A DNA stretch of 64,000 bases from CAZICM01 sp964537685 (GTDB lineage: Bacteria; Myxococcota_A; Polyangia; Polyangiales; Polyangiaceae), in assembly GCA_964537685.1 (NCBI GenBank), contig CAZICM010000015.1:116893-180892 (forward strand), given 5' to 3'. The stretch's first letter is position 1, and each line of letters begins with the position of its first letter. Shown one piece after another: positions 43,501 through 52,391 of this stretch. Made by a program: the position numbers and the translations under genes. Under the pieces are notes generated by a model, which did no database searches, was not told where the DNA came from, and saw only the letters and a program-made list of their open reading frames with translations.

Positions 43501-45782
43501 CGATTGATGCGGCGGGTAATGTCGATCCCACGCCGGCCACCTATACCTGGGTGGTGGACACAACGGCGCCGGATACGTCAATCCCCGTATTCGAAGCCAA
43601 TCCGACCAATGATCCGACAGGCGAATTTACCTTTGCCTCGACCGAGCCCGGCTCTACCTATGAATGCCGCATTGATGGTGCTGCATTTGGGCCTTGTCCC
43701 GAGAATTTCACGACGCCCGCCTTGCCCGATGGACCGCATACCATCGAAGTGCGCGCCGTGGATTCGGCGGGTAATGCCGACCCAACGCCGGCCACCTATA
43801 CCTGGACCGTGGATTCTGGCCCGCCGGATACGTCCATCCCCGTTTTCGAGCCCAATCCAACCAACGATCCTTCAGGCGAATTTACCTTTGCCTCGACCGA
43901 GCCCGGTTCGACCTTTGAATGCCGTATCGATGGCGCCGCGTTTGGGCCTTGTCCCGAGAATTTCACGACGGCCAATCTCCCCGATGGTCCCCATACCATC
44001 GAAGTGCGTGCCACCGATTCGCTCGGCAATACCGACCCAACCCCAGCCACCTATACCTGGGTGGTGGACACCATGCCGCCCGATACCTCGATCGTTGTAT
44101 CGGAACCCAATCCGACCTCCGATCCCACGGGCGATTTCGTCTTTGGATCGACCGAGGCCGGATCGACCTATGAATGCAGCATTGACGGCGGACCTTTCGG
44201 ACCTTGTCCAGAGAATTTCAGTACAATTCCGCTTTCATTGGGAAGCCATACCATCGAAGTGCGCGCGATCGATTCAGCGGGCAATACCGATCCGACCCCG
44301 GCCACCTATACCTGGGATGTGGTCGAAGCCGATTCCGATAACGATGGTTTGACCGATAATCAAGAAACCTCGATTGGAACGGATCCCAATGATGCCGACA
44401 GCGATGATGATGGTGTGCTCGATGGAGAGGAGCTGGACGGCGATGTGGATACGGACGGCGATGGGCTGATCAATGCGCTGGATCCGGACAGCGATAACGA
44501 TGGATTGCTGGATGGCACCGAAATGGGCAAGGATTGCGGCAATCCAGCCACGGATGGTGCGGTATGCGTGCCCGATGGCGATATGGGCGCGACAACGACC
44601 GATCCGCTCGATGCCGATACCGACGACGGCGGTGTGAATGATGGCGCGGAAGATGCCGATCTCGACGGCGTTTTGGATACCGGCGAGACCGATCCGACGG
44701 CCGGCCATGGCGCCGACGATATGATGGTGGCCGATTCCGATATGGATGGCCTATCGGATATGGTTGAAGTCACGCTGGGCACCGATCCCAACGATGCGGA
44801 TAGCGATGATGACGGTGTAATTGACGGCGATGAACCCAATCCTTCGATTGATTCGGACGGCGATGGATTGATCAATTCGCTCGATCCGGACAGCGATAAC
44901 GATGGATTGCTGGATGGCACCGAAATGGGCAAGGATTGCTCCAATCCTGATACCGATGCAATGCAATGTGTTGCCGATGGTGATGGAGGAGCAACGACAA
45001 CCGATCCGCTCGATGCGGACACGGATGACGGCGGCGTGATCGATGGAGCGGAAGACGGGAATCAGAATGGCGTGCTCGATGCCGGCGAGACCGATCCTAC
45101 GGCGGGCCATGGCGCGGACGACACCACGAATGTGGATTCGGACGGCGATGGGTTGCCGGACGCGACGGAGACCCAAGCGGGCACCGATCCCAACGATGCC
45201 GATAGCGACGATGACGGCGTAATCGATGGCCAGGAGCCCAATTGGAGCGATGACACCGACGGCGATGGCCAGATCAATGCGCTCGATCCGGACAGCGACA
45301 ACGACGGCCTCTTCGATGGCACCGAAATGGGCTTGGATTGCAGCAATCCGGCGACGGATGCCAGCGCGGGCCAATGCATCGCCGATGGAGATATGGGCGC
45401 GACGACGACCAGCCCGGTCGATCCCGATACCGATGATGGCGGCGTGAGCGACGGCAATGAAGATGCCAATCATAACGGTGTAATTGATGCCGGCGAGACC
45501 AATCCCAACGATCCCGCGGACGATATGCCTGGAACGGGCGGCGCGGGCGGTATGGGCGCGGGCGGCGGCGGCACGGGCGGCATGGGCACGGGCGGAGCCG
45601 GCGGCGCGGGAGGAGCGGGCGGCGCAGAGCCTGCGTATTACGGCGAAGGCAATGGTCTATTGTGCGCGGTGCCTGAAGGCGTGGCCGGCGGAGCGGGCGG
45701 AGGTCTTGCGGGGCTTTCGCTCTTGGGCGCGCTGGGCATGCTGGCGGCGCGTATGAGAAAGCGTATGCGTAAAGCGGGATAG
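40572..45782 (+). CDS. Giant surface lipoprotein with eight Ig-like repeats and thrombospondin-3 repeats
   Basis: I chose the ATG at 40572, with GAAGGAG 8 nt upstream; the product is about 1736 residues. A second Met near residue 30 begins a clean lipoprotein signal (MRTSFALAALLAAGCGTAP). An N-terminal beta-helix-like part rich in Gly/Asn (to about residue 570) is followed by eight 85-residue repeats (PDTSIPVFEPNPTNDPTG ... PATYTWVVD), each with one Cys pair (YECRIDG..FGPCPENF). Then come calcium-binding thrombospondin type-3 repeats (DADSDDDGVLDGEE, DPDSDNDGLLDGTEMG) in three blocks, a Gly-rich stretch, and a hydrophobic C-terminus ending RMRKRMRKAG, which looks like a sorting tail. Similar proteins in myxobacteria are often labelled AgmC-like; adhesion or gliding roles are only suggested. 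Confidence 0.85.
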   Translation: MAAHRWIAHVLVGRTAAECRAPGFRPAQWMRTSFALAALLAAGCGTAPEEPREPAAGKQESPVKAPQALSQPAPPVSDLVGKDGNVTVSAANTVLNQYAVLGANAAAGATTISVTNVADLTSPQFGPLEAGDLLMIYQAQGASISTTNNAQYGAISNLNNAGRYEIVSVVAINGNTLTIDASCGGLKHAYTSDSGAQIIRVPQLTDLTVNMGASVVAAQWNGTRGGVVALHVTGTAQIDGTIDVSAMGFRGGAVDNDSQAPGSNITTFRSGNSLDGGEKGESIAGSAATYDSLLSGRFGRGAPANGGGGGNAHNAGGGGGANGNNGNPWTGMGVMDPAAAFLQAWMLDPAYSGGLANSSGGGRGGYTYSGNNGNALTQGPGNNAAWGGDARREAGGWGGRPLANDPAGRLFFGGGGGAGDGNNNAAGAGGRGGGLVMLLASTVNGGGSILANGAAGQSATAGSGNDAPGGGGAGGTVVIQANALGGVSISANGGVGGNQVITLNNEGEGPGGGGSGGYIALAGGVITTSVSGGNNGTTNSTGLTEFIPNGATRGAAGNAGGSAVNLAVCLDTTAPDTSIPIAEPNPTNDPTGEFVFASTEPNSTFQCQIDGGGFQPCPANFTTPALADGSHTIEVFAIDPVGNADPTPATYTWVVDTVAPDTSIPVFEANPTNDSTGEFTFASTEPGSTYQCRIDGGPFGPCPENFTTPALADGSHTIEVFAVDAAGNADPTPATYTWVVDTAPPDTSIPVFEPDPTNDPTGEFTFASTEPGSTYECQIDGAGFGPCPENFVTLPLPDGPHTIEVRAVDSAGNADPTPATYTWTVDAAPPETTIAVMEPNPTNDPSGEFVFTSNEPGSTFQCQIDGSGFVPCPANFTTPNLPDGSHTIEVFAVDSGGNADPTPATYTWVVDTTAPDTSIPVFEANPTNDPTGEFTFASTEMNSTYECRVDGGAFVPCPENFTTASLPEGSHTIEVRAIDAAGNVDPTPATYTWVVDTTAPDTSIPVFEANPTNDPTGEFTFASTEPGSTYECRIDGAAFGPCPENFTTPALPDGPHTIEVRAVDSAGNADPTPATYTWTVDSGPPDTSIPVFEPNPTNDPSGEFTFASTEPGSTFECRIDGAAFGPCPENFTTANLPDGPHTIEVRATDSLGNTDPTPATYTWVVDTMPPDTSIVVSEPNPTSDPTGDFVFGSTEAGSTYECSIDGGPFGPCPENFSTIPLSLGSHTIEVRAIDSAGNTDPTPATYTWDVVEADSDNDGLTDNQETSIGTDPNDADSDDDGVLDGEELDGDVDTDGDGLINALDPDSDNDGLLDGTEMGKDCGNPATDGAVCVPDGDMGATTTDPLDADTDDGGVNDGAEDADLDGVLDTGETDPTAGHGADDMMVADSDMDGLSDMVEVTLGTDPNDADSDDDGVIDGDEPNPSIDSDGDGLINSLDPDSDNDGLLDGTEMGKDCSNPDTDAMQCVADGDGGATTTDPLDADTDDGGVIDGAEDGNQNGVLDAGETDPTAGHGADDTTNVDSDGDGLPDATETQAGTDPNDADSDDDGVIDGQEPNWSDDTDGDGQINALDPDSDNDGLFDGTEMGLDCSNPATDASAGQCIADGDMGATTTSPVDPDTDDGGVSDGNEDANHNGVIDAGETNPNDPADDMPGTGGAGGMGAGGGGTGGMGTGGAGGAGGAGGAEPAYYGEGNGLLCAVPEGVAGGAGGGLAGLSLLGALGMLAARMRKRMRKAG

Positions 45783-45783
45783 C

Positions 45784-48700
45784 CTATTGTTGAAGGGTTT
45801 GCGCGTCATAAGCCAAGGCTTCAATCGAGGCGCGCAAACCCTCCCCATCCCTCGGCAGATCGTCCGGCCACAATCGGATCGTATTATCCGCACCCATCGA
45901 TGAAATCCAGTCGCCGCTGGGCAAAAAATGAGCGCCCAGCACGGCCTCGGAATGGCCGCGAAGAAAGCGTTTTTCCCCGCTTTCGGTATCCCAAAGCAAA
46001 AGCGTTTTATCGTACGAGGTCGAGATCAGCCGCGTTCCATCGGGTGAAAGCGATAGATTGGTAATCCCCGCCGAATGGCCGCGCAGCGAGGGCAATTCTT
46101 TAGAATCGGTCACGCTGATACGCCGCACAACACTCTCGGGCCAGCAAAACAAAAAAATGGTCTTGCCATCCGGTGAAAACAAAAGCTTTCCAATCAGCCC
46201 GCCTGTTAATTCGGGGTGACGGATTTGCCCGGTATCGAGATCGATGAGCCGCAGAGAAGGCGCCGTATTGCCGGCCGCCAGGGTGTGGCCATCGGGCGAG
46301 ATCACAAGCTGTTTAATCGCTTCGCCCTGTTTCCGGAGCACGCGGGGCTCGTTTCCGGGCAGCGTAAAGAGCAAGAGGGCTCCCGATTTATTGCCCGCGG
46401 TCAATGCGTCGCTATTGGGAAGAAATGCGATGCGCGTGATCCCCATATCGGCTTGAGCGAGCACTTGGCGTGTTCCCGCGATGACGTCCATCAAGAGCAG
46501 AGCGCCGTCTTTTGCGGCGTGGGCGAGATATTGGCCGCTCGGCGAAAAGGCGAGCTGAACCGAGGGTGAAAAGGATCCCAATTCGATTGAATCAAAGTTC
46601 CACACTTCATGGGCCGTCGAATCCCATACCCGCACGGCGCCGTCCCTGCCTTTGGTGGCCAAGAGTTCGCCGTCGGGCGAAAAGGCGATTTCGGTGACGG
46701 GGCTTTCGTGGGCCATAAAGCTTAGAGGTTCATCGCTGTCATTTTGATGATAAACATGAACCATTCCATCGGAATAGCCCGAGGCGATGCGGGAATCGAA
46801 GGGCGAGCCTGAAAAAGCGGTGATTTGGGCTTCGCGGCCGTTTAGAATTTGACCATGGGATGGATGAGCCCGAAAGAGGCGAAGACTTCCATCGAGACTT
46901 GCGGCGGCGATGGTTTGGCCATCGGGCGAAAAGAGGGCGGAGCTTAAGCCATCGCGAAAACCGTAGAAGAATCGGCCTTCGCCGTGCTTGATATCCCAGA
47001 GGCCGGCGCTGCGGTCTTCGCTTGACGAAAGAATTTGGCTTCCATCCGGTGAAAATGCAATCGATCGGATGGCCGATTTATGGCCTGTGAGGGTGCGGAG
47101 CAAGGTGCCCGAAGCGCTGTCCCACAAGCGGATGGCCGCGTCTTTACCGGCCGACGCGAGGATTGTTCCATCGGGTGAAAAGGCGAGGGCGGACAATTCG
47201 TCGCTATGTCCATTGCAAACGATGGATTCCTTGGTGATCAGATTCCAGATCCTCACGGTGGTATCTCTACCGGCGGAGGCGAGCATCTGAGGCTGGCTGG
47301 AGAAGGCGACGATGAGAGGCGCATCCTGATGGCCGGACAGGGTGTGGATCAATTCGCCTTGGGTGTTCCACAATTTGACGGTATTGTTTTCACTTCCTGC
47401 GGCGATCAGCGTTCCATCCGGTGAAAACGCGGCATTGGTCATCGATTGAATATGGTTTGAAATGACCTTTGGTTCGAGTGTATTGCAATCCCATAAAATA
47501 AGCGAATCATCCCACGATAATGAAAGCAAGGAGGGCGGGAGTTTGGGATTGGGTGAAAAAGCAAGGCTTCGGACGCCGGCTTTATGGTGAGCGAGAAGGC
47601 GGGGACTATCGGCGCCTTCCATCCATAATTGGATCAGGCCGTCTTTGCCCGCGGAAGCCAAGAATAGGCCATCGGGTGAAAACGCGGCTTGCCACACTTC
47701 GTCTTTATGGCCCAAAAGGGTGCGCGCGCGCATATCGGACAGCGAAATCGATTGAAGGCTGCGATCGTGCCCGGCCGATATAAGCGTGCGGCCGTCGGGC
47801 GAAAAGGCGATGCTGGCAATTGCGCCTTTGTGATGAAAGATTCGCAAAGGCAAACCCCGGCCTTCGGCATCGGCGGCAATATTCCGGGCATTTGTCCATT
47901 GAGAATACAAGGGCGATAAATGCCGGAGCCATTCAATCGATTGGCTTGGGTCGCTCTCGAGCGCATTTTGAGCCTGAAGAATGACGAGTTCATCGGAACG
48001 GCGAAGGGCAATGGCTTCTTTTTGCTCGGCCCGATCGCGCTGTTTTACGATATTTTTAAATCCAAAAATGCCCGAGCCCGCGAGCAATAAAAGAGCCGTG
48101 AACGCGATGGCCAGCGGTGCTTTGTAGCGGCGCGCAAAGCGAAGGACGAGTTCGGTTTTGGAATAAGCGTGGGCACCTACGATTTGGCCTGTTTGAAAGC
48201 GCCGGAGATCGTCGGCGAATTCGCGGGCGCTGGGGTAGCGGCCGGCCGGATTTTTGGACATGGCTTTGCGGACAATGGCCAATAAATCGTCGGGCAAGCC
48301 TTTTTGCAGGCTTTGGAGGGGAAGCGGCTCTTCGTGCTGAACGGCGGAAAGCACGCTTTTGGCATCGTCGCCTGAAAAGGGCGGCTGGCCCGATAGCAAT
48401 TGATATAAAATGGCGCCCAGCGCATAGACATCCGCGCGTTCGTTTACCTCTTTGCCCAGGGCTTGTTCGGGCGCCATATATGCGGGCGTGCCCATGATAG
48501 CGCCTTCCATGGTAATATTGGGCAATTCAATTGTATTTAATTCGGGAACGGCGGGTTCTTTTGGCGCTTCGTCGGGTGCGTTCGGCGCATTGGGCGCATC
48601 GGCTTTTTGCTTTGAAATATCTTTGCCCAGGCCCCAATCGATCACCATCGTTTCGCCAAATTCGCCGATTAAAATATTGCTGGGTTTTAGATCGCGGTGA

Positions 48701-49215
48701 ATAACGTATTTGCTGTGAGCGTAGGCAATGGCTTCCGAGGCGGCGAGAAGCTGGGGAAGCAGGGCCAGGCGTTTTTTCCAATCCGATGCTTCGGTGATGA
48801 TGTCGTCCAGGGAGCGGCCCGAGACCAGTTTCATGGCGAAAAACAATTCACCCGTTGGTCTGCGGCCTGCATCGTATACGGGAACAATCGATGGATGTTC
48901 CAATCTCGCCGTGAGCAAGGCTTCGCGTATAAAGCGTTCTTCGCCTTGGTTTCGGTGGCGCAACAGCTCTTTCACGGCCACCCTGCGGTTTAAACGCTCA
49001 TCGTGGGCCAATAGAATTCTTCCGATTCCACCTTGAGCGTATTCACCTTCAATCCGATACCGATAGGAATCGGCAATATGGAGGTGCAGCGGATCGGAGC
49101 CTGGGCCGGCTTTTGACAGCGAAGGATTGGAAGGCGTGGGCGAAGAATGCGCGAAGGGATAATCCGGCGGCGCGTCCAGCGTCGACGATTGGGATGTGCT
49201 GTTGGCCCGGCTCAT
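45784..49215 (-). CDS. Ser/Thr protein kinase with C-terminal WD40 propeller(s)
   Basis: I chose the ATG at 49215 (MSRANSTSQSS); the product is 1143 residues. The kinase domain spans about 50-340: EYAQGGIGRILLA, VAVKELL, HRDLKPSNILI, and VIDWGLGK with DWG in place of DFG, as usual for this kinase-WD40 group; YMAPEQALGKEVN follows. A membrane span lies at about 365-385 (PLAIAFTALLLLAGSGIFGF). From about residue 460 to the end there are roughly fourteen WD40 repeats (IAFSPDGRTLISAGHDRSLQ type), enough for two propellers, which would sit outside the cytoplasm as a ligand-binding sensor. Its stop is one base away from the stop of the convergent giant surface protein. Confidence 0.92.
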   Translation of the reverse strand: MSRANSTSQSSTLDAPPDYPFAHSSPTPSNPSLSKAGPGSDPLHLHIADSYRYRIEGEYAQGGIGRILLAHDERLNRRVAVKELLRHRNQGEERFIREALLTARLEHPSIVPVYDAGRRPTGELFFAMKLVSGRSLDDIITEASDWKKRLALLPQLLAASEAIAYAHSKYVIHRDLKPSNILIGEFGETMVIDWGLGKDISKQKADAPNAPNAPDEAPKEPAVPELNTIELPNITMEGAIMGTPAYMAPEQALGKEVNERADVYALGAILYQLLSGQPPFSGDDAKSVLSAVQHEEPLPLQSLQKGLPDDLLAIVRKAMSKNPAGRYPSAREFADDLRRFQTGQIVGAHAYSKTELVLRFARRYKAPLAIAFTALLLLAGSGIFGFKNIVKQRDRAEQKEAIALRRSDELVILQAQNALESDPSQSIEWLRHLSPLYSQWTNARNIAADAEGRGLPLRIFHHKGAIASIAFSPDGRTLISAGHDRSLQSISLSDMRARTLLGHKDEVWQAAFSPDGLFLASAGKDGLIQLWMEGADSPRLLAHHKAGVRSLAFSPNPKLPPSLLSLSWDDSLILWDCNTLEPKVISNHIQSMTNAAFSPDGTLIAAGSENNTVKLWNTQGELIHTLSGHQDAPLIVAFSSQPQMLASAGRDTTVRIWNLITKESIVCNGHSDELSALAFSPDGTILASAGKDAAIRLWDSASGTLLRTLTGHKSAIRSIAFSPDGSQILSSSEDRSAGLWDIKHGEGRFFYGFRDGLSSALFSPDGQTIAAASLDGSLRLFRAHPSHGQILNGREAQITAFSGSPFDSRIASGYSDGMVHVYHQNDSDEPLSFMAHESPVTEIAFSPDGELLATKGRDGAVRVWDSTAHEVWNFDSIELGSFSPSVQLAFSPSGQYLAHAAKDGALLLMDVIAGTRQVLAQADMGITRIAFLPNSDALTAGNKSGALLLFTLPGNEPRVLRKQGEAIKQLVISPDGHTLAAGNTAPSLRLIDLDTGQIRHPELTGGLIGKLLFSPDGKTIFLFCWPESVVRRISVTDSKELPSLRGHSAGITNLSLSPDGTRLISTSYDKTLLLWDTESGEKRFLRGHSEAVLGAHFLPSGDWISSMGADNTIRLWPDDLPRDGEGLRASIEALAYDAQTLQQ

Positions 49216-49286
49216 GATTGCGATCTTCGCCGATTCTACCGGGCCGCTGGTGCAGCGGGGCACATCAAAAGATTGAAACGATTGGG

Positions 49287-49360
49287 CGCGCCACAGTGGA
49301 TTCGAACCACTGGCCTTCGGCTCCGGAGGCCGACGCTCTATCCAGCTGAGCTAGTGGCGC
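49287..49360 (-). tRNA. tRNA-Arg (anticodon CCG)
   Basis: The minus strand folds into a full cloverleaf of 74 nt: acceptor GCGCCAC/GTGGCGC, D-stem GCTC/GAGC, anticodon stem TCGGC/GCCGA with loop CTCCGGA (anticodon CCG, reading CGG), T-stem AGTGG/CCACT with TTCGAAT, discriminator G. The CCA end is not encoded (CCC follows). I see no integrase or direct repeat beside it, so nothing suggests use as an attachment site. Confidence 0.95.
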
Positions 49361-49475
49361 CTGAAGTTCAAGCGGGGGCCCAGGCTAGCGATGATGGTTG
49401 CGCCTTGCAAGCGCATAGCGCGCGATGTGTCCATTGCGACAAAACTTGGCCCAGTGCGTCCGGTTCAGGCATCGG

Positions 49476-51107
49476 ATGCGCATGCAGGGAGCACGGCATT
49501 TCGCATTCGAGCGAGCATATAGGTGGAGCGGAGCGGTGTTGGCAATCGCATCGCTTTCGCTTGTTTTTGGCTGTGGGCGCAGTGAAAAGGCCAAGCCTGA
49601 AGGCATTGTGAATTTGTCGGCGCAGGCGGGGTCGGGCGCTCAGCCGGAGAAGGAAGAGGAGCCGGCGATGATTCCCAAGCCGGGCGGGCCTCAGATTGGC
49701 GCCGTGGAAATGGCTGCGCCGATCTATCAAAAGCCCGATCGGCGATCGGCGAAGATTGGTTATTTGCGGGCGGGCGGTGTGACGGTGCGGGGCGAGAAGC
49801 CGGTGGCCTTCGATGACTGTCAGGGCGGTTATTACCATGTGCTTCCCGCGGGCTATATGTGCGCCGAAAACGAAGCGTCGATCGACATGAATCATCCGAT
49901 TATCAAGGCGCTTACGAAGCGGCCGGATCTGTCGAAGCCGATGCCTTATCCCTATGCCTTTGTGCGGGCGATCGCGCCGAACTACTACCGCGTGCCTTCG
50001 CGCAAGGAGCAGTTTCAGTATGAGATGAAGCTGAAGGAGCATTTGAGGAGCTACAAGAAGCTCAAAAATAAGTGGGATGAGCTTAAGGTGGGCGCGAACG
50101 ACGTTCCGCTGGATGAGCTTGGAAATGCGATTGGCGAGGCGCCCGGGGATGTTCCGGATCACACGGACAACGAACTCTTCGGCGGCAACGGCGATGATTC
50201 GATTCCCTGGTTTTTTCAGGGCGGAAGGAAGATCCCCAATATCTCGTCGTTTAAAGTTCAGGACTACGCGATCATCACCAACCGCATCGCGCGCAAGGCG
50301 GGGCTCGCGCTGATTGGAACCTTTGTCGGCGAAGACAGGCGCTTTGCGATGACGACCGATGCTCGGCTTGTGCCGACTTCAAAGCTAAAGCCTGCGTTTG
50401 GATCGACTTTTCACGGCGTCGATTTGACCAAGGGCTGGCAGTTGCCGGTGGGCTTCGTGCGGAAGGAAGGCGCGAACACCTACGACACATCGCAGAAGTC
50501 GTTCAAGAAGACCGGCGATCTCGAATTTCACGCGGCGCTTAAGCTCACCGGCCGCTCGATGCATATCGGCGACAAGCGCTTGGTCGAAACGCAGGATGGA
50601 CACTGGGTTCGCGCGGACGATTTGGCCATCGCAGCGAAACCTTCGGATTTGCCCTGGTTTGCAAAGGGAAATCGAAAGTGGATCGACATCTCTATTTTTG
50701 GGCAGACCCTCGTTCTCTACGAAGGCAACAAGCCTGTGTATGTGACGGCGACATCGACGGGGCGCGATGGAGTCGGCGATCCGAAGAAGACCTTTTCGAC
50801 CGTGCGGGGCACTTTTAAGATTCGCGAAAAGCATGTGACGACCACGATGGATTCCCACGAGGTCGACAATAAATTCGAGCTGCGCGATGTGCCTTGGGTG
50901 CAGTACTTCGAACACGGTTATGCGATTCACGCGGCGCCCTGGCACGATGACTACGGAAAGCCGCGGAGCCACGGCTGTGTGAATCTGTCGCCGATCGATG
51001 CCCGCCGTGTCTTTATGTGGACCGACCCGCCCCTTCCATCAAATTGGCACGGTGTCAACGCCTCCGAGGCGACGGGCGAAGGCACGCTCGTGCATATTCA
51101 TCCCTAA
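49476..51107 (+). CDS. L,D-transpeptidase (YkuD domain) lipoprotein
   Basis: I chose the ATG at 49476 (MRMQGARHFAFERAYRWSG); the product is 543 residues. The signal ends in LSLVFGCGRS, a lipobox. An SH3-like segment follows (IYQKPDRRSAKIGYLRAGG). The C-terminal YkuD domain spans about 400-510, with HAAPWHDDYGKPRSHGCVNL carrying the catalytic His and the S-H-G-C-V-N motif with its nucleophilic Cys. Such enzymes form 3-3 cross-links in peptidoglycan or attach lipoproteins to it. The long middle part (residues 130-390) is specific to myxobacterial homologues and has no named domain. It stands alone between tRNA-Arg and the sigma factor operon. Confidence 0.92.
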   Translation: MRMQGARHFAFERAYRWSGAVLAIASLSLVFGCGRSEKAKPEGIVNLSAQAGSGAQPEKEEEPAMIPKPGGPQIGAVEMAAPIYQKPDRRSAKIGYLRAGGVTVRGEKPVAFDDCQGGYYHVLPAGYMCAENEASIDMNHPIIKALTKRPDLSKPMPYPYAFVRAIAPNYYRVPSRKEQFQYEMKLKEHLRSYKKLKNKWDELKVGANDVPLDELGNAIGEAPGDVPDHTDNELFGGNGDDSIPWFFQGGRKIPNISSFKVQDYAIITNRIARKAGLALIGTFVGEDRRFAMTTDARLVPTSKLKPAFGSTFHGVDLTKGWQLPVGFVRKEGANTYDTSQKSFKKTGDLEFHAALKLTGRSMHIGDKRLVETQDGHWVRADDLAIAAKPSDLPWFAKGNRKWIDISIFGQTLVLYEGNKPVYVTATSTGRDGVGDPKKTFSTVRGTFKIREKHVTTTMDSHEVDNKFELRDVPWVQYFEHGYAIHAAPWHDDYGKPRSHGCVNLSPIDARRVFMWTDPPLPSNWHGVNASEATGEGTLVHIHP

Positions 51108-51134
51108 GACACCCGCCCCTCAAAAAAAGTGATG

Positions 51135-51186
51135 GCCCGTGCACGAGGCGTGAAATTTTTAGCCCGCCCACTCCGAAAGCACGGGC
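51135..51186. promoter_or_regulatory. Inverted repeat upstream of the ECF sigma operon
   Basis: A perfect 8-bp inverted repeat, GCCCGTGC (51135-51142) and GCACGGGC (51179-51186), frames an A/T-rich stretch (GTGAAATTTTTAG) and ends six bases before the sigma factor start. It could be an operator, a leader hairpin or, less likely, a terminator of the transpeptidase gene; the 36-nt loop and lack of a T-run argue against the last. Confidence 0.3.
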
Positions 51187-51192
51187 GTCACG

Positions 51193-51789
51193 ATGCTTCA
51201 GTCGCCCATGTCCACCCCGACGCGGAACACGCCGCCTCCTGGGATCGCCGGTGCCTCTAAAGAGGAAACGGCCGCTCTCCGGCTGGTCGTGCGTTCTGTA
51301 ATCGCGCAGGTGCTCGGCTTGGGCAAAGACCACCCAGACGTCGAGGATGGGACGCATGAGACGTTTTCCCGCGCTATCGAAGGCAGCGCGCGGCTCCGCG
51401 AAGGCGAGCCGCTCCGGCCTTGGGTGATCGGGATTGCGCGCCATGTGGCGCTCGATGCTCTGCGGCTGCGCAAGCGCAATCTGCGTGAGCGGTTGGACGT
51501 TTCCGAGGAAGATTCGGAAGCGACCTCCAGCGTTATCGAGCGGGTGGTGGATCCATCGCCCGGACCCGAAGAACGCGCCGCGTCCGCACAGCGTGCGCAG
51601 AAGCTGCAAGCGGCCTTGCAGTTATTGAGCGAGGAGCAGCGCGAGGTGCTCTTGATGTTCCATGTCGAAGGACTGGGCTACCAAGAGATCGCCGCGAAGA
51701 AAGGCGTCCCGCTCGGAACCATCGCGACCTGGATTTCACGGGGCCGGCGAACAATCGCCGAGGCACTTTCCGAGGATGCGAGGAGCTGA
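51193..51789 (+). CDS. ECF-type RNA polymerase sigma factor
   Basis: The 198-residue product has sigma region 2 (DVEDGTHETFSRAIEGSARL, RPWVIGIARHVALDALRLRK) and region 4 (ALQLLSEEQREVLLMFHVEG, LGYQEIAAKKGVPLGTIATW). This is the size and layout of ECF sigma factors. ATG codons at 51193 and 51208 are both possible starts. The anti-sigma-like gene follows 5 bp after its stop, and the membrane effector overlaps that gene, so all three form one operon and the sigma factor is probably held by the membrane anti-sigma until an envelope signal appears. Self-activation of the operon is likely but no promoter could be assigned. Confidence 0.92.
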   Translation: MLQSPMSTPTRNTPPPGIAGASKEETAALRLVVRSVIAQVLGLGKDHPDVEDGTHETFSRAIEGSARLREGEPLRPWVIGIARHVALDALRLRKRNLRERLDVSEEDSEATSSVIERVVDPSPGPEERAASAQRAQKLQAALQLLSEEQREVLLMFHVEGLGYQEIAAKKGVPLGTIATWISRGRRTIAEALSEDARS

Positions 51790-51794
51790 TTGAA

Positions 51795-52391
51795 ATGGGG
51801 ACCGAACATAAACTCTCCGACTCACTTACGTGGCAACCGGATGGGCATGTTGGAGATGCAGCGCTTGCGATGCTCTCCGACGGAGAACACGAACTGCTCG
51901 AAGAAGGTGTTCTCAGTCACGTAGACAGTTGCGAGTTATGTTCGGCCCGGTTGGGCGAAGCGGCAATGATGTCGCTCAGCATAGGCGACGATCTCGCCTT
52001 CCTCGAAAAGCAGGCCGGGGCTCAGACAATGCAGGTTGCGGCCGAGGCGCTGGAGAAGGCGCGGTATCAACAAGCCGAACTGCCTCCACCGCCCAGGAAT
52101 TTTAAAGCGGTTCCAGTCCGGGCCATCAGTGCGGCGCTAGTCCTTGCAGTAGCAGGGGCGGCGCCGTCGCTGATTTCAGGGGTCTCGCATCTGCGAAGCT
52201 GGGTGGAAAATGTGTTTTCGGGTCTCTCGCTGATTGGCCGCGCGATGTTTGAGCTCGCGCGTGTGGGCAGCGATCGGGCACCGGCATTTATTGCATTTCT
52301 CACATGGTTTTCGGCGGCTTTGCTCGTGGCACTGGGATGTGTGGTTGCAAAGGTGATGAGTGGGAAGCGTTTGCTGGAAGGAGAAGTCTGA
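51795..52391 (+). CDS. Zinc-finger membrane anti-sigma factor
   Basis: The 198-residue product has the anti-sigma zinc-binding motif HVDSCELC (H-x3-C-x2-C) at about residue 42, in the expected N-terminal, cytoplasmic helical domain. One hydrophobic span lies at about 110-130 (VRAISAALVLAVAGAAPSLI), with a second near the C-terminus (FIAFLTWFSAALLVALGCVV). This is the standard partner of the ECF sigma factor directly upstream. The second span places the C-terminus in the cytoplasm, which is less usual and leaves only a short outside loop as sensor. Its TGA overlaps the ATG of the next gene by one base. Confidence 0.88.
   Translation: MGTEHKLSDSLTWQPDGHVGDAALAMLSDGEHELLEEGVLSHVDSCELCSARLGEAAMMSLSIGDDLAFLEKQAGAQTMQVAAEALEKARYQQAELPPPPRNFKAVPVRAISAALVLAVAGAAPSLISGVSHLRSWVENVFSGLSLIGRAMFELARVGSDRAPAFIAFLTWFSAALLVALGCVVAKVMSGKRLLEGEV

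Noticed and set aside
49287..49476. tRNA-Arg as integration site
   Set aside because: No integrase, no 3'-end duplicate of the tRNA seen in the window, and neighbours look like stable chromosomal genes.
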